Below are positions 46,040 to 58,839 of a stretch of DNA of 64,000 nt, piece after piece. The stretch is from Pycnopodia helianthoides. Its lineage: Eukaryota; Echinodermata; Asteroidea; Forcipulatida; Asteriidae. The stretch's first letter is position 1; each line of letters starts with the position of its first letter. Location of the stretch: contig CM063255.1 of NCBI GenBank assembly GCA_032158295.1, positions 7,159,501 through 7,223,500 on the forward strand, written 5' to 3'. The notes under the pieces are model-generated. The model was not told the origin of the DNA. It searched no databases and saw only the letters and a program-made list of their open reading frames with translations. Position numbers and translations under genes: made by a program.

Positions 46040-48395
46040 CAGTTGTAATGTTGGTGCCTATCCCATGGTTTTAGGGGTCAGAGAACTCATTCAGACCAAC
46101 AAAAGGGTCATTGAATAATCAGATAACCTAAAATTCCAAGATGGCGTCCAAAATGGCCGCAAAACACTAAAATGGCTACAAGTCACTTCATATTCACCCT
46201 TTGATATCTATCTTGTATGGATCAAGAAACCCACTAAGACCAATAAGAATTCAGTGAGTAATCAGGTAACCTAAAAATCCAAGATGGCGTCCAAAATTGC
46301 GTCCAAAATGGCTGTCAGAGTTTGTCTTTTAACCCAAGTGTTGTATAAAGGGAGACCTATAGTCTAATTGCCTTACGTATACCTCATGGTAGCCTATACA
46401 CCACCGTGTAATAAAGGATTTCACTAAACGATTGAATGCATAGAATGAGTGTACCGACTAGTTTTGAAAGATCTAGACATTGAACACACAACGCATAAAT
46501 GGAAGAAATTTTTTTGGAAGTTTTGCAGTGTATTATGACTGGCGTGCAGGCAAGGGGAGGGTTGAGACACTAGGTGTTTGGGAGACGTACATGTAGTTGA
46601 ATAAGGATGGTAAAAGGGGAGGGTTGTAAGGGAGGAAGGGAGGGGGTGTTTGAAAAAATGGAGGGTTAGGATAGGGAGAGGCTAATGTGGTGTAAATGAG
46701 GGCAAGTGTTATGGGTTAGGAGAGGGAGAGGGATGAAAGAGGTTGAAGGTGGTATAAGGGAGGGTGTAGAGGAGGGGAAGGAAGGTAATATATGGGGTTT
46801 AAGAAGTGATGGATATGGGGTAGTGGTGGGTATGGGAAGGGGTTAGTGGTGTGGGGAGACGGTATGTGGGTGGTATATGGGGTAGGGTGGGTATGGGAAT
46901 TAGAGGTTAGGGGTGTTGGGAGAAGGTATATGTGGGTGATGGGGTAGGGTTGGGTATGGGAAGGGGTAAGGGTGTGGGGAGAAGGTATATGTGGGTGGTA
47001 TATGGGTAAAGAGTGGGTATGGGAAGGGGTTAGGGTTTGGGCGAAGGTATAATGTGGGTGTATATAGGGTAGGAATGGGAAGGGGTTAGGAAGGTAGGGA
47101 GAAGGTTCATGTGGATGGTATATGGAGTAGGGGTGGGTATGAGAAGGGGTTAGGGGTGTTGGGAGAAGGTATATGTGGGTGGTATATGGGTAGGGGTGGG
47201 TATGGGAAAGGGTTATGGTGTGGGGAGAAGGTTTATGTGGGTGGTATTCGGGTAGGGGTGGGTGTGGGAAGGGGTTAGGGGTGGGTATGGGAAGGGGTTA
47301 GGGGTGGGTATGGGAAGGGGTTAGGGGTGGGTATGGGAAGGGGTTAGGGGTGGGTATGGGAAGGGGTTAGGGGTGGGTATGGGAAGGGGTTAGGGTGGGT
47401 ATGGGAAGGGGTTAGGGGTGGGTATGGGAAGGGGTTAGGGGTGGGTATGGGAAGGGGTTAGGGGTGGGTATGGGAAGGGGTTAGGGGTGGGTATGGGAAG
47501 GGGTTAGGGGTGTTGGGAGAAGGTATATGTAGGTGGTATATCGGGTGTTGTGGATGTTAGGGAAGAAAGGCTAGGAAAGGGACATGAGAACATTGGTGGA
47601 GAGTGGGAAAAGGGGTTGATGGTAGGAGGAGTTGGGAAATGGTAAGGGGTGAGTGGTGAAAGAGGGAAGTGGTATGCTACTAATAGAACTAAAAATGAGG
47701 CTCTGAATGACTATTTTTTTAGTTTTGTATTATCACTATTTTTGTTAAGGACTTTTTCAGATAAGGGAATTGTGAAATGCGAAATAATAGGGGTCTGTAA
47801 CTGAATAAAATTTGCTGACTAATACTAAGAACCTGACATGGAACCTTAAGTTCTGAAGGACATTTTAGAAAAGGGAAACATGAAGTGCGAAATACTAAGA
47901 AACTACATGTGACCGAATTGTGTTTGTGGAACCTGACTAACACAATGAACCTGACTAATTACACGGAACCTGCAGTTGTGAAGGACATTTTAGAAAAGGG
48001 AAATATACTGCCATTTGGATGCCATCTTAGATTTGCAGGTTACCTGATAACTCAATGAAACTTTGATTGGTCTTAATGTGTTTCTTGACCCCTAAAACAT
48101 AAATGTAGACACCTAAATTGAAACTCTAATGTGAATAGTAAAAGACTTATAGTAATTTTTAGTGTATTTTAATGTATTGGCGGCCATTTTGGACGCCATC
48201 TTGGATTTTTAGGTCACCTGATTACTCAATGACATTTTTACTGGTCTTAATGGAATTCTTGACCCCCAAAACATGGGTGTAGACACCAAAATGATGACTC
48301 TAGGGTAAATAATAAATGACTTACTGCCATTTTATTGTAATGGCGGTCATCTTGGACGCCATCTTGAAAATAACCTTTTTCCTTTACTCCGAATT
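46040..48395. mobile_element. Large foldback: long inverted arms around a G-rich minisatellite
   Basis: Left arm (46040-46330) has two units with AATCAGGTAACCTAAAAATC then CAAGATGGCGTCCAAAATGG. The right arm (48005-48395) has the same two units inverted (GGACGCCATCTTGGATTTTT, AGGTCACCTGATTACTCAAT). Inside are ~1.1 kb of minisatellite and unrelated flanks. No transposase seen; outer limits uncertain. Confidence 0.7.
46560..47660 (+). repeat. G-rich minisatellite, 23-bp unit (inner) and ~85-bp unit (outer)
   Basis: From 47255 to 47515 the unit GGGGTGGGTATGGGAAGGGG+TTA repeats about 11 times almost perfectly. Outside it, ~85-bp higher-order units with GAAGGTATATGTGGGTGGTA recur from 46840 to 47260. 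Four G-runs per unit make quadruplex formation likely. Confidence 0.93.
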
Positions 48396-50346
48396 TCTTA
48401 GATTTTTGATATGTTATTCTTGATGGTCAATACTACCATAATCCGTTAAAAAACCTTTTGTTACAATTTTTTGGGGGTTAAGGGGTATTTTTTAATTGAC
48501 CCTACTAGTGTACACCCAAACCAAACAGTGCACGCACTCCTAGGCTAAATAACATTGCGAGAATATTCAACATGTTAGACAGGGCTTTCACTGGCCTTTG
48601 AATAGTGTGTTTTCAGCACTTTTGATTGTTGTTTGACCATCTACGTTGGCGTATTCATTACACCCGAAGCTTATCAAAATAGCAACGTGTATCGACCATC
48701 GACGCTTATCACTTGAAACAGGTCTAAATATAGACATGTTACATTGTTTACAGAGTGGTAACCTCGTACATTATAATGCTATTCCTGACGGGCAAGATGC
48801 TACACAGGCTCAATGGGAAAATTTATAGTTTGTGTCATAATTTTCACATAAATTCAAAATTTACAAAAGCAACAGCTGTACAGCTTTTGAGATGTCCCCC
48901 CCCTTTCATATCAAAAGTTGAGGAAAATCAGACAGTGCGATCTCCATAAAACATAAGATGTTGTATTCTTCCATTGAGCTGTGTACACGTGTGCCCGCCG
49001 GAAAGTCGGGCGCTGTGGCTCTTTTGTAAACATGTGATGTCACAGGTCACATCGTCTATAGACATCGGCGCAAGTGCATGTATTGAGAGAAAATGAACGA
49101 ATTACAAAGGGCACTCAATAATACAAGGACTTTATAAACGCGCCAAAGGAAACGGAGAATAATAAAGGCTTCCTCTGCAATATTGACAATGGTCCAATTT
49201 CATAGAGCTGCTTAAGCAGAGAATATTGCGTAACATTTTTCTGCTAAGCAAAACCAAGCAGGGGATTTTGTTCATGTAAAAATGGTGTTTTCGCTGGTAT
49301 TCTTATTCTGGTAAGCTTAATTTTGTTGTGGTTAGCATCTTTTTATGCTGAAGCAGCTGTACAAGATTGGGCAACGGTTAATAAAGCACACTGTCTGTTT
49401 CAGATAATATTATAATAACCATGAACGGAAACGGTACGAGAAGGTGTTAAATTGACGCCATGATGACTTTATTTCTAAAAAGTTCAAGTTTAAAAACAAA
49501 ACAATAAAACAAAACTGAGGAAGTACGACGATGCCGCAGACATCGCTTACATTGTTATTGCAAACACACATAAAACCAAATGGCTGCTCGTGCTGTACTA
49601 TCAGGGTATATAGCCCATAACAGTCTCTGAATGCAAAACTGCGTTCAAATCAGTGCTGTACCGGTAACCAGGGGGTGGGGGAGGGGGAAGGGGGCTGCCA
49701 CTGGTTCAAAGTGTAGCCTTTTATTGTCCATGTGATTTCTCTATTATGATAATTGCCATGCACCCATGGCTGATTTTACAACACCCAAGCAAACAGTGTC
49801 ACTGAAAATGAAACACGATACATTTGTATTTTGAAACATGAAACATCACATTGATTTCTTTAAATTTATAAAAACTTGTAATGATCCCTTATACTGACAA
49901 TTAATGAGCACGACGTTACTTTCTGCCCGTGTTCTGTGAGTTTTTTTTTGAGACAAACATTTTCAAGATGTTGCACGCCTACCTGAACACTAAAATTTCT
50001 CACTAAAATATTTGAATCTGAAAAAGGCTTCAGGCAGGAAGCATTTTTTCAGGCATCTGAAAGTAAACAATTCAAAGCGACAAGGGTGTTTTTCTTTAAT
50101 TATTTTCTTACAACTTTGATGACTAATTGAGCCCAAATTTTCACAGGTGTGTTATTTTATGCACACGTTGGGATACACCAAGTGAGGGCACAAGTCTTTG
50201 ACAATTACCAAAAGTATATCCTGCCTTTAAAGGAAGTGGGTAAAACATTTACGGCCGTTTGCGGCCTCAATCGGCATTTTGGCACAAGACCCTTTGTGGG
50301 ATATACATGATTTCAAACAGTTAGCCCTTCTCATAAAATACTATTA

Positions 50347-50470
50347 TTACATTCAAGCATGCGTACCGACCCTATTGGTTGTCAAACGCCATTACAGTTG
50401 TGCACTAGGCAGACACACAGACGACGCGTATGCGTCACGCCACAATAAGACCGTGCAAGTCTCGTGCGTA
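50347..50470. repeat. Dispersed repeat, copy 3
   Basis: CATGCGTACCGACCCTATTG, GTGCACTAGGCAGACACACA and GTCACGCCACAATAAGACCG correspond to the copies at 7986 and 15546. Confidence 0.55.
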
Positions 50471-50512
50471 TTCGAACATTTTTGGGACCACTTTAGTCCC
50501 ACGTACATTGCT

Positions 50513-51491
50513 TTAAAGGTACACACCGGCTTCGTTGGGCTATTTGGGCTACGAAATAGACTAAAACATGATTCTAAAGGTCTTCCTGAAATGGAGAAGA
50601 TTGGTTCATAAAATAAACCATCAAATTTTGCCGTTTTTGAGCATTTTTCAAGAAACGAAGGTCACGTGACTTTTCGGTTCCGAAAAGTCATGTGATCTTC
50701 AGAATTAGTTTTACTTACAGCCGTATAAAAGTAAATTACTGAACCAAATTCAAGTATTTTTTTAAAAACAATTATTCATGAGTATTTGGCGAAAAAGACT
50801 ATGTATTCAATTTTCAATGGATGCAAGTTGTAAATAATGATGAAAAATCGAACGTAAGATTCGCATTCAGAGAGTCCGTGCACGGAAGCGTGTTTTACGG
50901 CGCATCAGCGTGGGAAGCTAGCGGGTAAACCTTGTGGGCATGTCCCGCACAGCCGGTGCAGTGTCTCGCCGGGCCAGAGAGACAAACCACGGAGGCATGA
51001 ACTCGGAGCCTGTGTAGGGGTAGGGAGCCAGACCATTGATTACGTTTTGTTTTACGAGGGTTTTAGTCTGTAGCCCTAGCTATTATCCCTTAACTATTGT
51101 CACGTTACGTGATGCCTGCGCTACACACGCGGCGGGACGACGACGAATAGCTGCACGGTGTGGATCGGACTGTGTTTATGTCGGTTTTTTTAATTACACG
51201 TGAATTTGTGCTTGATGGATATGAAGACTGGATCATTATGCCTCGCCATTGTTATAATTAATAAATAAACAGATCACTAGTCTACTTAAAACAATGTCAC
51301 GTAAACTTGACAGTTGCAACGGCTGGAAAAGCGTATACGCTGACCTTTGACCGCGTTTTGTTTTTTTCACATTTTTCGTTAATTACGTGACTTTTTGTTT
51401 ATTATTTTTTTTTACAACAACCATCGAAAAATTATTGTCTGTGATTCGACATCACTAAAGTAGGTAAACAGTAAGCCGGTGTGTCCCTTTA
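50513..51491. mobile_element. TTAA-flanked element, ACACACCGGCTT family, ~980 bp
   Basis: Left TTAAAGGTACACACCGGCTT, right (inverted) TTAAAGGGACACACCGGCTT. The interior has a CpG-rich stretch (50870-51180) and the hairpin GGTCACGTGACTTTTCGG/AAAAGTCATGTGATC near 50660. No transposase ORF. Confidence 0.8.
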
Positions 51492-52217
51492 ACACGTAAA
51501 GGAACAACTCGCGCACTTTAACGGGTCCCAAAGTTCGAATACGCGCGAGACTTGCACAGTCTATCCACTGTAAGCCACGCCCACTTCAAACAAACTGGCT
51601 GCAACGGTTACTACAACCCCGTTAGGAATTGCATTTAGCTAATTTTGTATGAGTTACGTAAGAAAAATGTAATGATTGGATTTGGCTTTTACACACAATC
51701 TGCAAATACTCGAGGTCTTCTCAGAATTTAACATTTCTGTCATAAGAAATGCCTTTGATTGGTGAAATGGGTGATTTTTTGCTAAAGTTACACACAAACA
51801 AAGTTTGGAGCAGGAAGTAAAGGAAACTTCGGGCGTGCAGCAGATGCGCACGCGTGTGACGCAATGACCTACAACAGAATAGACTACTCCGCAATAATTA
51901 GTACGCGAGCGTTAACCTTGAATCGAGGTGCATGCTGGTATAGCTATAGCGACCAAACTTGTCACCATAAACTAGACCCGCATGCACCTCATTCCACGGC
52001 TATAGCACGCAGACCAGTTATTTGCGAAGAAGTCAATACAAAAAGGCGCAATGTGCCCACATTTTTGCCAACCAGTAGTGTTACGATGTGCATTTTACAT
52101 TGCAATACAAAATAGGAAGGGTTAACTGACAACGTGACGTCAGGGATCTTGCCTCGCGTATATTAGTTTATGGTTTTTATACATTGATTCTTCGGACCAG
52201 ACTATTACAGAGTTCAA

Positions 52218-52412
52218 TCAGTCGGCACCATACACGAGTTCTTTATTGTGTTTCTTCTGATGTCCTATGCTGAGTTGATGTTGTAGTTGTACCATAGTTT
52301 TGGCTGCTCCCGTCGACTGCCGATGACCAAGGGCTTGGTTGGCGGTGTTGGGGACCTTCGTCGAGAAACGAGTTAGATTGTCCGGCAGCTCTTCTTTCTT
52401 CTTCAAATTTCC
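52218..52412 (-). CDS. CIMIP5: CIMIP5 exon 3 and stop
   Basis: Acceptor GTTGTAG. Encodes GNLKKKEELPDNLTRFSTKV to KKHNKELVYGAD and stop TGA. Confidence 0.88.
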   Translation of the reverse strand, partial: GNLKKKEELPDNLTRFSTKVPNTANQALGHRQSTGAAKTMVQLQHQLSIGHQKKHNKELVYGAD

Positions 52413-55400
52413 CTACAACAGAAACAGAAAGTCAAAAAATATAGTGTCGATAACTACTTCCACTGAATAGTGTACTGGTGGTATTCAAGATTATTGCATT
52501 CATAGTGCGCTTTTAAAGCTAAACAGGTTCAAACGGAGGGCTATGGTTAATTAAGTCGATGAGTTCGTCGGCGAGTTCCTGTGCCATCAAAGTAGATGCA
52601 TATGGGGCGCCCTCTGTCGGTGAGTTAGATACTTGTGTCTTGTACCACTGCCATTGAGTTATTTGGATCTGACAGTTGAGATGTACAATGTATGTATATT
52701 TGTATATTGGATAGCGACAATGCACAATAGTGTATGACCAGGGGTCGATTTCACAAAACTCTTCCTAACTTAGGACTAGTCCTAGGCAATGCTAAGAGAT
52801 AGGACTAGTCCTAAGTACTGGTCCTAACTTAGGACTAGTCCTATCTCTTAGCATTGCCTAGGACTAATCCTAAGTTAGGAAGAGTTTTCTGAAATCGACC
52901 CCTGTACGGTGTTGTTGGTTCTTGTCCCAAACTTTGGTATAGTAAAAAGGACCCATTCCAATTTCTTCGGTATGGTTACGAAAAAGGGCCCTCCGACCAC
53001 TGAACGACCCGCTTGTTCAAAATGTCAGCGAAAATGTCCAACATGCCGAAAGGAAAATCCCGAAAGTAAAGAACGATCTGGTTGACTCTGATAACCTTTG
53101 AATACATTTGTCACAATTTTATGATACAATAATTATGTCCCTACCTAATAAACTAATTTGTCGTATTAGCTGCAATCAGGTGTCTTTAAATAGGCCGGAT
53201 TGTTGAGAGTGTATGTCATGGTCCATGCCTTCCAATAATGCTCATTATTAAAATAAAAAAAAAAAAAAAAAAAACAACAACAACAACAACACTTTATTGA
53301 CTCATCCGTATAAACATGATTGATGTTTTAATAAGAATAGTAACCTGGCTATTTTTATAACGGTAAACAAAAATCATGTTTAGTTGAACAAATGAAAAAT
53401 GGTAGAACAAGATTTACCAACTGATCCCTATTTTGAACGCCATCTTTGTTCGGGGCGCCAGTCAGAAGTCGTAAAACCTTCATACAACACTGCCGTGTAG
53501 CCAGAGATAACTTTTTCTTCAAACTATCATAAACAAACCGCTTACTATAGGCAAATTGACTAAATACAATACGAGAAAATATTTCCAGAGAATTAAGAGG
53601 ATGAGATGAGATTTAATAAAGCTCTATTACGCAACGAGTGTTTTCCCAATCGGTCTGGTTAAACAAATATCCCGTATATCATGACAAGGGAAACAGGATT
53701 ATACTGTCTACAGTAAATGCTTACCTTTTGATCGTAATCTTTTAGGAAGCCCCATCCTTCCTCCCTGAAAGTGGGGGAAAAAATCAGATAAAGAATTGTG
53801 AGAAAATTAAATTAATGTACTCCCTTGGTCTGGATCTGCTTGCCAAAATATAAGGTAAAAAACTGATGACGACCATTAACATTCTCTCCTACAGTGGTCC
53901 AGGGCTCAAAGCACTGAGATTCATCTTGAGATGAGTTGTACAATATTGCCACTGATGGCCGAGCAGTTTAGTGCATCGGACTTAAAGACACTGAACACTA
54001 TTGGTAATTGTCAAAGACCAGTCTTCTCACTTGGTGTATCTCAACATATGGATAAAATAACAAACCTGTAAAAACTTGAGCTCAATTGGTCGTCGAAGTT
54101 GCGAGATAACTATGAAAGAAAAAACACCCTTGTCACACGAAGTTGTGTGCTTTCAGATGGTTGATTCGAGACCTCAAATTCTAATTCTGAGGTCTCGAAA
54201 TCAAATTCGTGGAAAATTACTTCTTTCTCGAAAACTATGTCACTTCAGAGGGAGCCGTTTCTCACAATGTTTTATACTGTCAACCTCTCCCCATTACTCG
54301 TTACCAAGTAGGTTTTATGCTAATAATTATTTTAGTAATTACCAATAGTGTCCACTGCCTTTAAGTTCTGGTGTTGAGTCATCAGGGTGTGTGTTCGAAT
54401 CCAGGTCATGACAAGAGCAAGACACTTAACTATAATTGCTTCTCATCACCCAGGGGTGAATGGGTACCAGTGAGGACAGAGATTGTGATGATTTAGCTTA
54501 CACAGGCTGTATAAAGGTGGTTTGGTATTAATACTGGTACAACAAGTCCAAAGAGCAATCGTAGCTCTTTGTGAAATCATCAAATTGAGCAAAACGTCAC
54601 ATATATTATACGGTAGACAGAAAACATTGTATAGGCATAGAGAAAGGGACTAGGTAGTCAGTGAACAATAATGATTCAAGAGCAAACACTGTAAATTATT
54701 AATTGTTTAGAAAAGCATTCCTAAGTTAGTTTAGGCAATGAAAATCGCCATGTGGATTGTTTTTTCCGTACCGAGTATACACAGTGCCATACACACATCG
54801 GTGTATGGGTGTACCACCAATAATAACATTTTCTTTCCCCGATGCAAATTTATCATTTATGAAAATAGTTGGCGATGAAGTTGATACCCAGCTGATGAGA
54901 AGGCAGACTGTCGTGGTAAACAACTTGTTGGAAAGGAAACTTAGATGTTACTGCTTCATTTCATATATTTTTGTATAATTCGTAGTTTCGACAACGTAAA
55001 GTTTCAGAAGCCTAACGTTTATTGCAACTACCACGAGCGTATAGTGAACCATTTTGACTTTGTTCAAGACGCTCATTCGTAGTTATGCGGTTCATGTTCC
55101 AAGATCAATTGTGGGCTGTGGTTTTGCTTTGAACCAAGACTAACGTCATTAGCCAGGGCATCACAGTTAAGTTACAGACAAGCGTCGATACAATTGGCAA
55201 AACTCCTAAAGATAAAGTTGTCTGCTTGGCAAAATCATACACCAATCCAGCCCTTTAATACAGAATAAAATCAAAATCAAAACAAACCAAACCAATATCC
55301 AATATGACTGGTTTTAACCTGTGTGCCTGGCTGTTCAGCATTTTTTCTTTGTGCTTATAGCAAACTTGCGTGCTTCATCAACTTTATGAAACTTGTCTCT

Positions 55401-55768
55401 TGGACAGAATTTCAAGTATCCCTTTTACAAATAAAACAAGTGTATCTCAAAGTGACACAACTTATTATGCCAGTGGTTCTCTCGCTGAAGTGATATGAGC
55501 TTTTACTATTTGCTTACCACTTTTGCACACCAGCATGTTCCCGTCCCACCGACTCTCGCCATATCCTGTCCCCGGTCACGACATCGCACTTCTCGTAGTC
55601 GGTGTCCGAGTACGTCTTGTTGGGCGCAGGGGGTGCAGAGCGGCTCCCGGACGGCCGCTCCTTCTCTGCCGGGACACACTTCTTGTGGTACGCACTGGAT
55701 ATACGGGAAACAGGGAATCGGTAACCGGCCGAAGTGGCCCTGTCACTGTATTGCTTGGTCGAGGACAT
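52218..55768 (-). CDS. CIMIP5: CIMIP5 / C2orf50 homologue, ciliary microtubule inner protein (gene span)
   Basis: Minus-strand exons 55768-55518, 53764-53725 and 52412-52218 splice to 486 bases, 161 residues; human C2orf50 is about the same length. Shared features as I recall the human protein: N-terminal TSAGYR.P, central WGFLKDYDQKGNLKKKEELP then D and .FS..VP.T.NQ..G.R. The family binds inside the doublet microtubules of motile cilia and sperm tails. No signal peptide or membrane segment; basic and proline-rich, as expected of such lattice proteins. Introns lie in phases 2 and 0. AATAAA occurs inside the last exon (52243-52238) and no clear downstream signal is seen. Confidence 0.88.
52741..52902. 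mobile_element. 162-bp perfect-palindrome element, copy 3
   Basis: Same 76-10-76 layout as the copies at 29021 and 34243, with two or three single-base changes in the right arm (ACTAATCC, TTTTCTGAAA). Confidence 0.93.
53725..53764 (-). CDS. CIMIP5: CIMIP5 exon 2 (40 bp micro-exon)
   Basis: Acceptor CTTTCAG, donor AAAAG|GTAAGC. Completes W and encodes EEGWGFLKDYDQK, the best conserved motif of the protein. Confidence 0.9.
53941..54540 (+). repeat. SINE interrupted by a MITE
   Basis: SINE head GATGGCCGAGCAGTTTAGTG up to CATCGGAC, then the MITE, then GTTCTGGTGTTGAGTCATCA and B box GTGTTCGAATCCAGG and tail to about 54540. Intact relatives at 26889 and 62785 read CACCGGACTCAAGCTCTGGT and CACCGAATTCAAGTTGTGGT across the same point. 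Confidence 0.88.
53982..54364. mobile_element. MITE, CACTGGACACTATTGG family, copy 3, inside a SINE
   Basis: TTAA at 53982-53985 and again at 54361-54364. Ends AGACACTGAACACTATTGGT and, inverted, AGGCAGTGGACACTATTGGT. Removing the element and one TTAA gives GGACTTAAGTTCTGG, matching the uninterrupted SINE. Confidence 0.92.
55518..55768 (-). CDS. CIMIP5: CIMIP5 exon 1
   Basis: Encodes MSSTKQYSDRATSAGYRFPV to REHAGVQK plus TG of a Trp codon, donor GTAAGC. The ATG is the only one before the TSAGYR motif. Confidence 0.88.
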
Positions 55769-57160
55769 TGTTCAAAATGTAATAATGCTGATAAAGAATA
55801 TTGAATATATTATGTATATCTTTAAAAAAAAAAATGATATCAAAGATTGTCAAGTCTGCTCTGGTGGTCAACCATTCGTTATGGATAGGCGGGACGGTGT
55901 CGCTTGAATTTCAGCCTGTGATGAAAGTACCATTATTCATGCCATGAGTAAAACAATGTGCTGCCCTTGTGCTGTTGAAAAAGCAATAACTTTAGTTTTG
56001 AATCGTTTCTCATTCGCCGCAGCAAAATAAACTGTCCCAGCAAGGCGTCTCTGACGACGGGTTTCTCCTTCTAATTTTGGTGATGGACATAGGGTTATTA
56101 TCAGTCCCCGATCTGTAGACACGGTCAGCCTTCGCAACTATGGCCGTCTGCAACTGCCAAATAACCGGGGAGAGTTGGTTGGTGTAACGTGAAACACATT
56201 CCGTCCTTCAACATCGAGGGAGATATTTTCATAATAATATACTCCAGCTATATATTCCGAGAGCATGAGTCTATAATAGCTGGACTGTCCGTAGCAACGA
56301 TGTTACTTTCACTGGGGACAGTTAAGTGTCCGGGCGACACTAGAATCCAAGGACTCGCCAATTACCGAGCAACCGCGGAGATAACGTTCCAGAACACGGC
56401 ATCGACGTGTCACGTTTATTACCATGAAAAAACCACTGGGGAGATTAGTAGAATAGCAACGATCTATTTGCTTTCTTCGATCACCCCATGTACTTTCAGT
56501 GGCTGTCTATGCTTTCAGTTTTGTGTCCACAGTACGGTACTAACGTAGACAGCAGATTTTTCTTCGGAGCACAGGTTGCTGCAGTTATACTACAAGTCAC
56601 ACACACTTGCTGTCCGAGCACACAATTCCAATTATCTTAGTCGGCCATGATGATCAACCAAGAACGTCAAATCCTACTAAAACCCTATCCGTATTGACCC
56701 ACATTACATACCCAGTATCGATTTGTAATGTGCTCGTGTATTATATTTGTGGCCCCTCACAGAACGGTCTATTGGACCCACAGTCCTTTTGTCCCAAAGT
56801 GGGTAACGGATTACAACCCGGAACGGTGTTGCTAGGCGACGGTCAAATACAAATTATCGGGATGGCGCGTGCGCAATCAAAGCGCCGTCTGCATGCTGCC
56901 GCGGCTGGCTGCTGTGTAATTTGTACATGTAATGTTGACGGATGTAAACACGAAATTCTAGTGGGAAGTGTCGACAGGTGCTAAATTTGTCAGGACAAAC
57001 ATTGATACTGTGGTACAAAGCAATTTTTGTAATGCAGTGAAAGTGAACTGAACACTGCCAATCTGAAGCAGGGTTACGATGAAATGCATAACATGTCGGG
57101 CATAATTAACGCGGGTTGTGTGCAATTTTTACAGTAATTTGTAGCAAGTAGGCCTAATAA

Positions 57161-57371
57161 TTAAAGGTACACGTTGCCTTATGTCCACAAAATGGCCGAC
57201 CGTGTTAGTTCGCAAAGTTCAAGGAAAACCACGCAATATCGAGGCATATTTGTGTGGATCATTGTATTCTACTTTTAGAACATGTTTCTAACCGTATGCA
57301 TTTTATAACAAACGTTTACAAACGCTTTTTATAGACCAACTCAACCGATCCAAGGCAACGTGTACCTTTAA
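57161..57371. mobile_element. TTAA-flanked MITE, ACACGTTGCCTT family, 211 bp
   Basis: Left TTAAAGGTACACGTTGCCTT, right (inverted) TTAAAGGTACACGTTGCCTT: 20 identical terminal bases. Confidence 0.88.
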
Positions 57372-57579
57372 CGACAGCGATTGTATAAGTTCAACACTCG
57401 GAACGAATATTTTATTGAAACTCTTAATAATACTAATACATGCGTGCCAAGTATTTTCCCAATAAGCATCAAACCTTCTGCATGATTTGTATAATATTTC
57501 GGGGAAATAGATTAGTTTCAATTTGATGATGATCACCGACTATTAGCAAACATAGTGTAAGTATAGAGGGAATTATACC

Positions 57580-57790
57580 ATCATGGTTGGGCACGAGGTT
57601 GGCTCGGTGGTTTCTTTCCCGGCCGTTCACTGGGACCCCGGTTCGAATCATCAGCAAAGATCGTCATAGCGGCGCTGTATACGATCTTTGGTTTCCAGTC
57701 CCTTCCTGGTTTAGTGGGTTTGCCACCCAGTGGGGTTTTCATCCTACGTCAAAAACTGAACCCTTTTTCTCGTTTCCAATTCACAATCCT
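57580..57790 (+). repeat. tRNA-derived SINE, plus strand
   Basis: GTTGGCTCGGTGGTTTCTTT (A box), GACCCCGGTTCGAATC (B box), then CACCCAGTGGGGTTTTCATC and AAAACTGAACC. Related to 36775-36480. Its 3' end abuts the TTAA of the MITE at 57792. Confidence 0.7.
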
Positions 57791-57791
57791 T

Positions 57792-58178
57792 TTAAAGGAA
57801 CATTACAGAATTGGTAATTGTAAAATATACTTTTGATCACAGATGTACATAAAACTTACACGGTCTAATGAGGATGATAGTAGAAAACATCCCTTGAAAT
57901 ATTTCTGTCTGAAATGCCATATTTGATGAGAAATGAATAAACTATTTTTCCGATTGGAGTTTATCGCTCAGTGAGCGTTTTATTCATTTGTTGAACCTAT
58001 ATGAGTTCATGCAAATGTGTAATGGGTTTTTTCACTATTTTCTCGTGACCCTACAGATGCCGATCGATCTCAAACTTCTACAGGTTTGTCAGTTTATGTA
58101 TATGGTGGATTACATAGAGTGCTTACACTGCCAGCAACTGTTTTGTTAGCAAAAACCAATTCTGTAATGTTCCTTTAA
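57792..58178. mobile_element. TTAA-flanked MITE, AGGAACATTACAGAATT family, copy 3
   Basis: TTAAAGGAACATTACAGAAT at left; CAATTCTGTAATGTTCCTTT then AA at right. Orientation and length like copies 1 and 2. Confidence 0.9.
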
Positions 58179-58839
58179 CATTGGCGCCTGCACTTTGGGG
58201 TGTGATATGAAAAAAAACCCACACACACTCCGTACCGTAGGTCATCGTTGCTTTTTTCAATTGCCGCAATATTAGCCCGATATGAAAAAAGGACCCTGAC
58301 AACTCGATGATGGTTTTTTCGTTTTTTATTGTTTGTTTTGATGTTTGTTTACTTGTTTTTTCACCAAACCGTGACCAATTGGCAGTTTAGCTTTAGGGTG
58401 TGTTTATTGAAATCTAAATGAATGTAATTGATTTACTCTTCCAGTGTCTGATGATGTATACCCTTTTTTTCATCAGATATGTCGTACAAGTATTGACGAT
58501 GGATTCATCGATAAATACGGGGGATTAATCGATTGAAAGGGAAATCCTCTCTCAGATCCGTCCATGGCAACATGTTTGTCAAAAGTGCATGCACAATTTT
58601 TGCGCCAAATGTCTTCTCTAACGAACGAATGTTGACAGGTGGTGCTATTTCACCCACTGATCGAAAAACATAGACACACTTTTCAACGGACGTGAATTGA
58701 TATTGGGATCCCGAAAATAATTCATTGTTAGTTTTCAATTAACTACCATTCAATCCACGCGATTTTTACTGTAGGTGCACCATTCAAGCCTTCTATGATG
58801 ACACGATGAATGTATATCCACATACAGTAAACCTGAAGA

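Larger units (their letters stand above)
44405..52217. other. Intergenic stretch with a large inverted-repeat structure
   Basis: No supported gene. Holds the inverted repeat and minisatellite at 46040-48395, a half MITE near 49990-50230, a dispersed repeat (50347) and a TTAA element (50513). Confidence 0.55.

Noticed and set aside
47255..47515. CRISPR-like or telomere-like repeat
   Set aside because: Units are directly adjacent with no unique spacers, and the 23-bp unit is not a telomere repeat although it contains TTAGGGG.
55495..55804. Plus-strand ORFs near 55500-55800
   Set aside because: Antisense shadows of CIMIP5 exon 1.
56189..56984. Two plus-strand ORFs of 119 and 125 codons
   Set aside because: No motif, composition not clearly coding, no splice context; left as unannotated upstream sequence.
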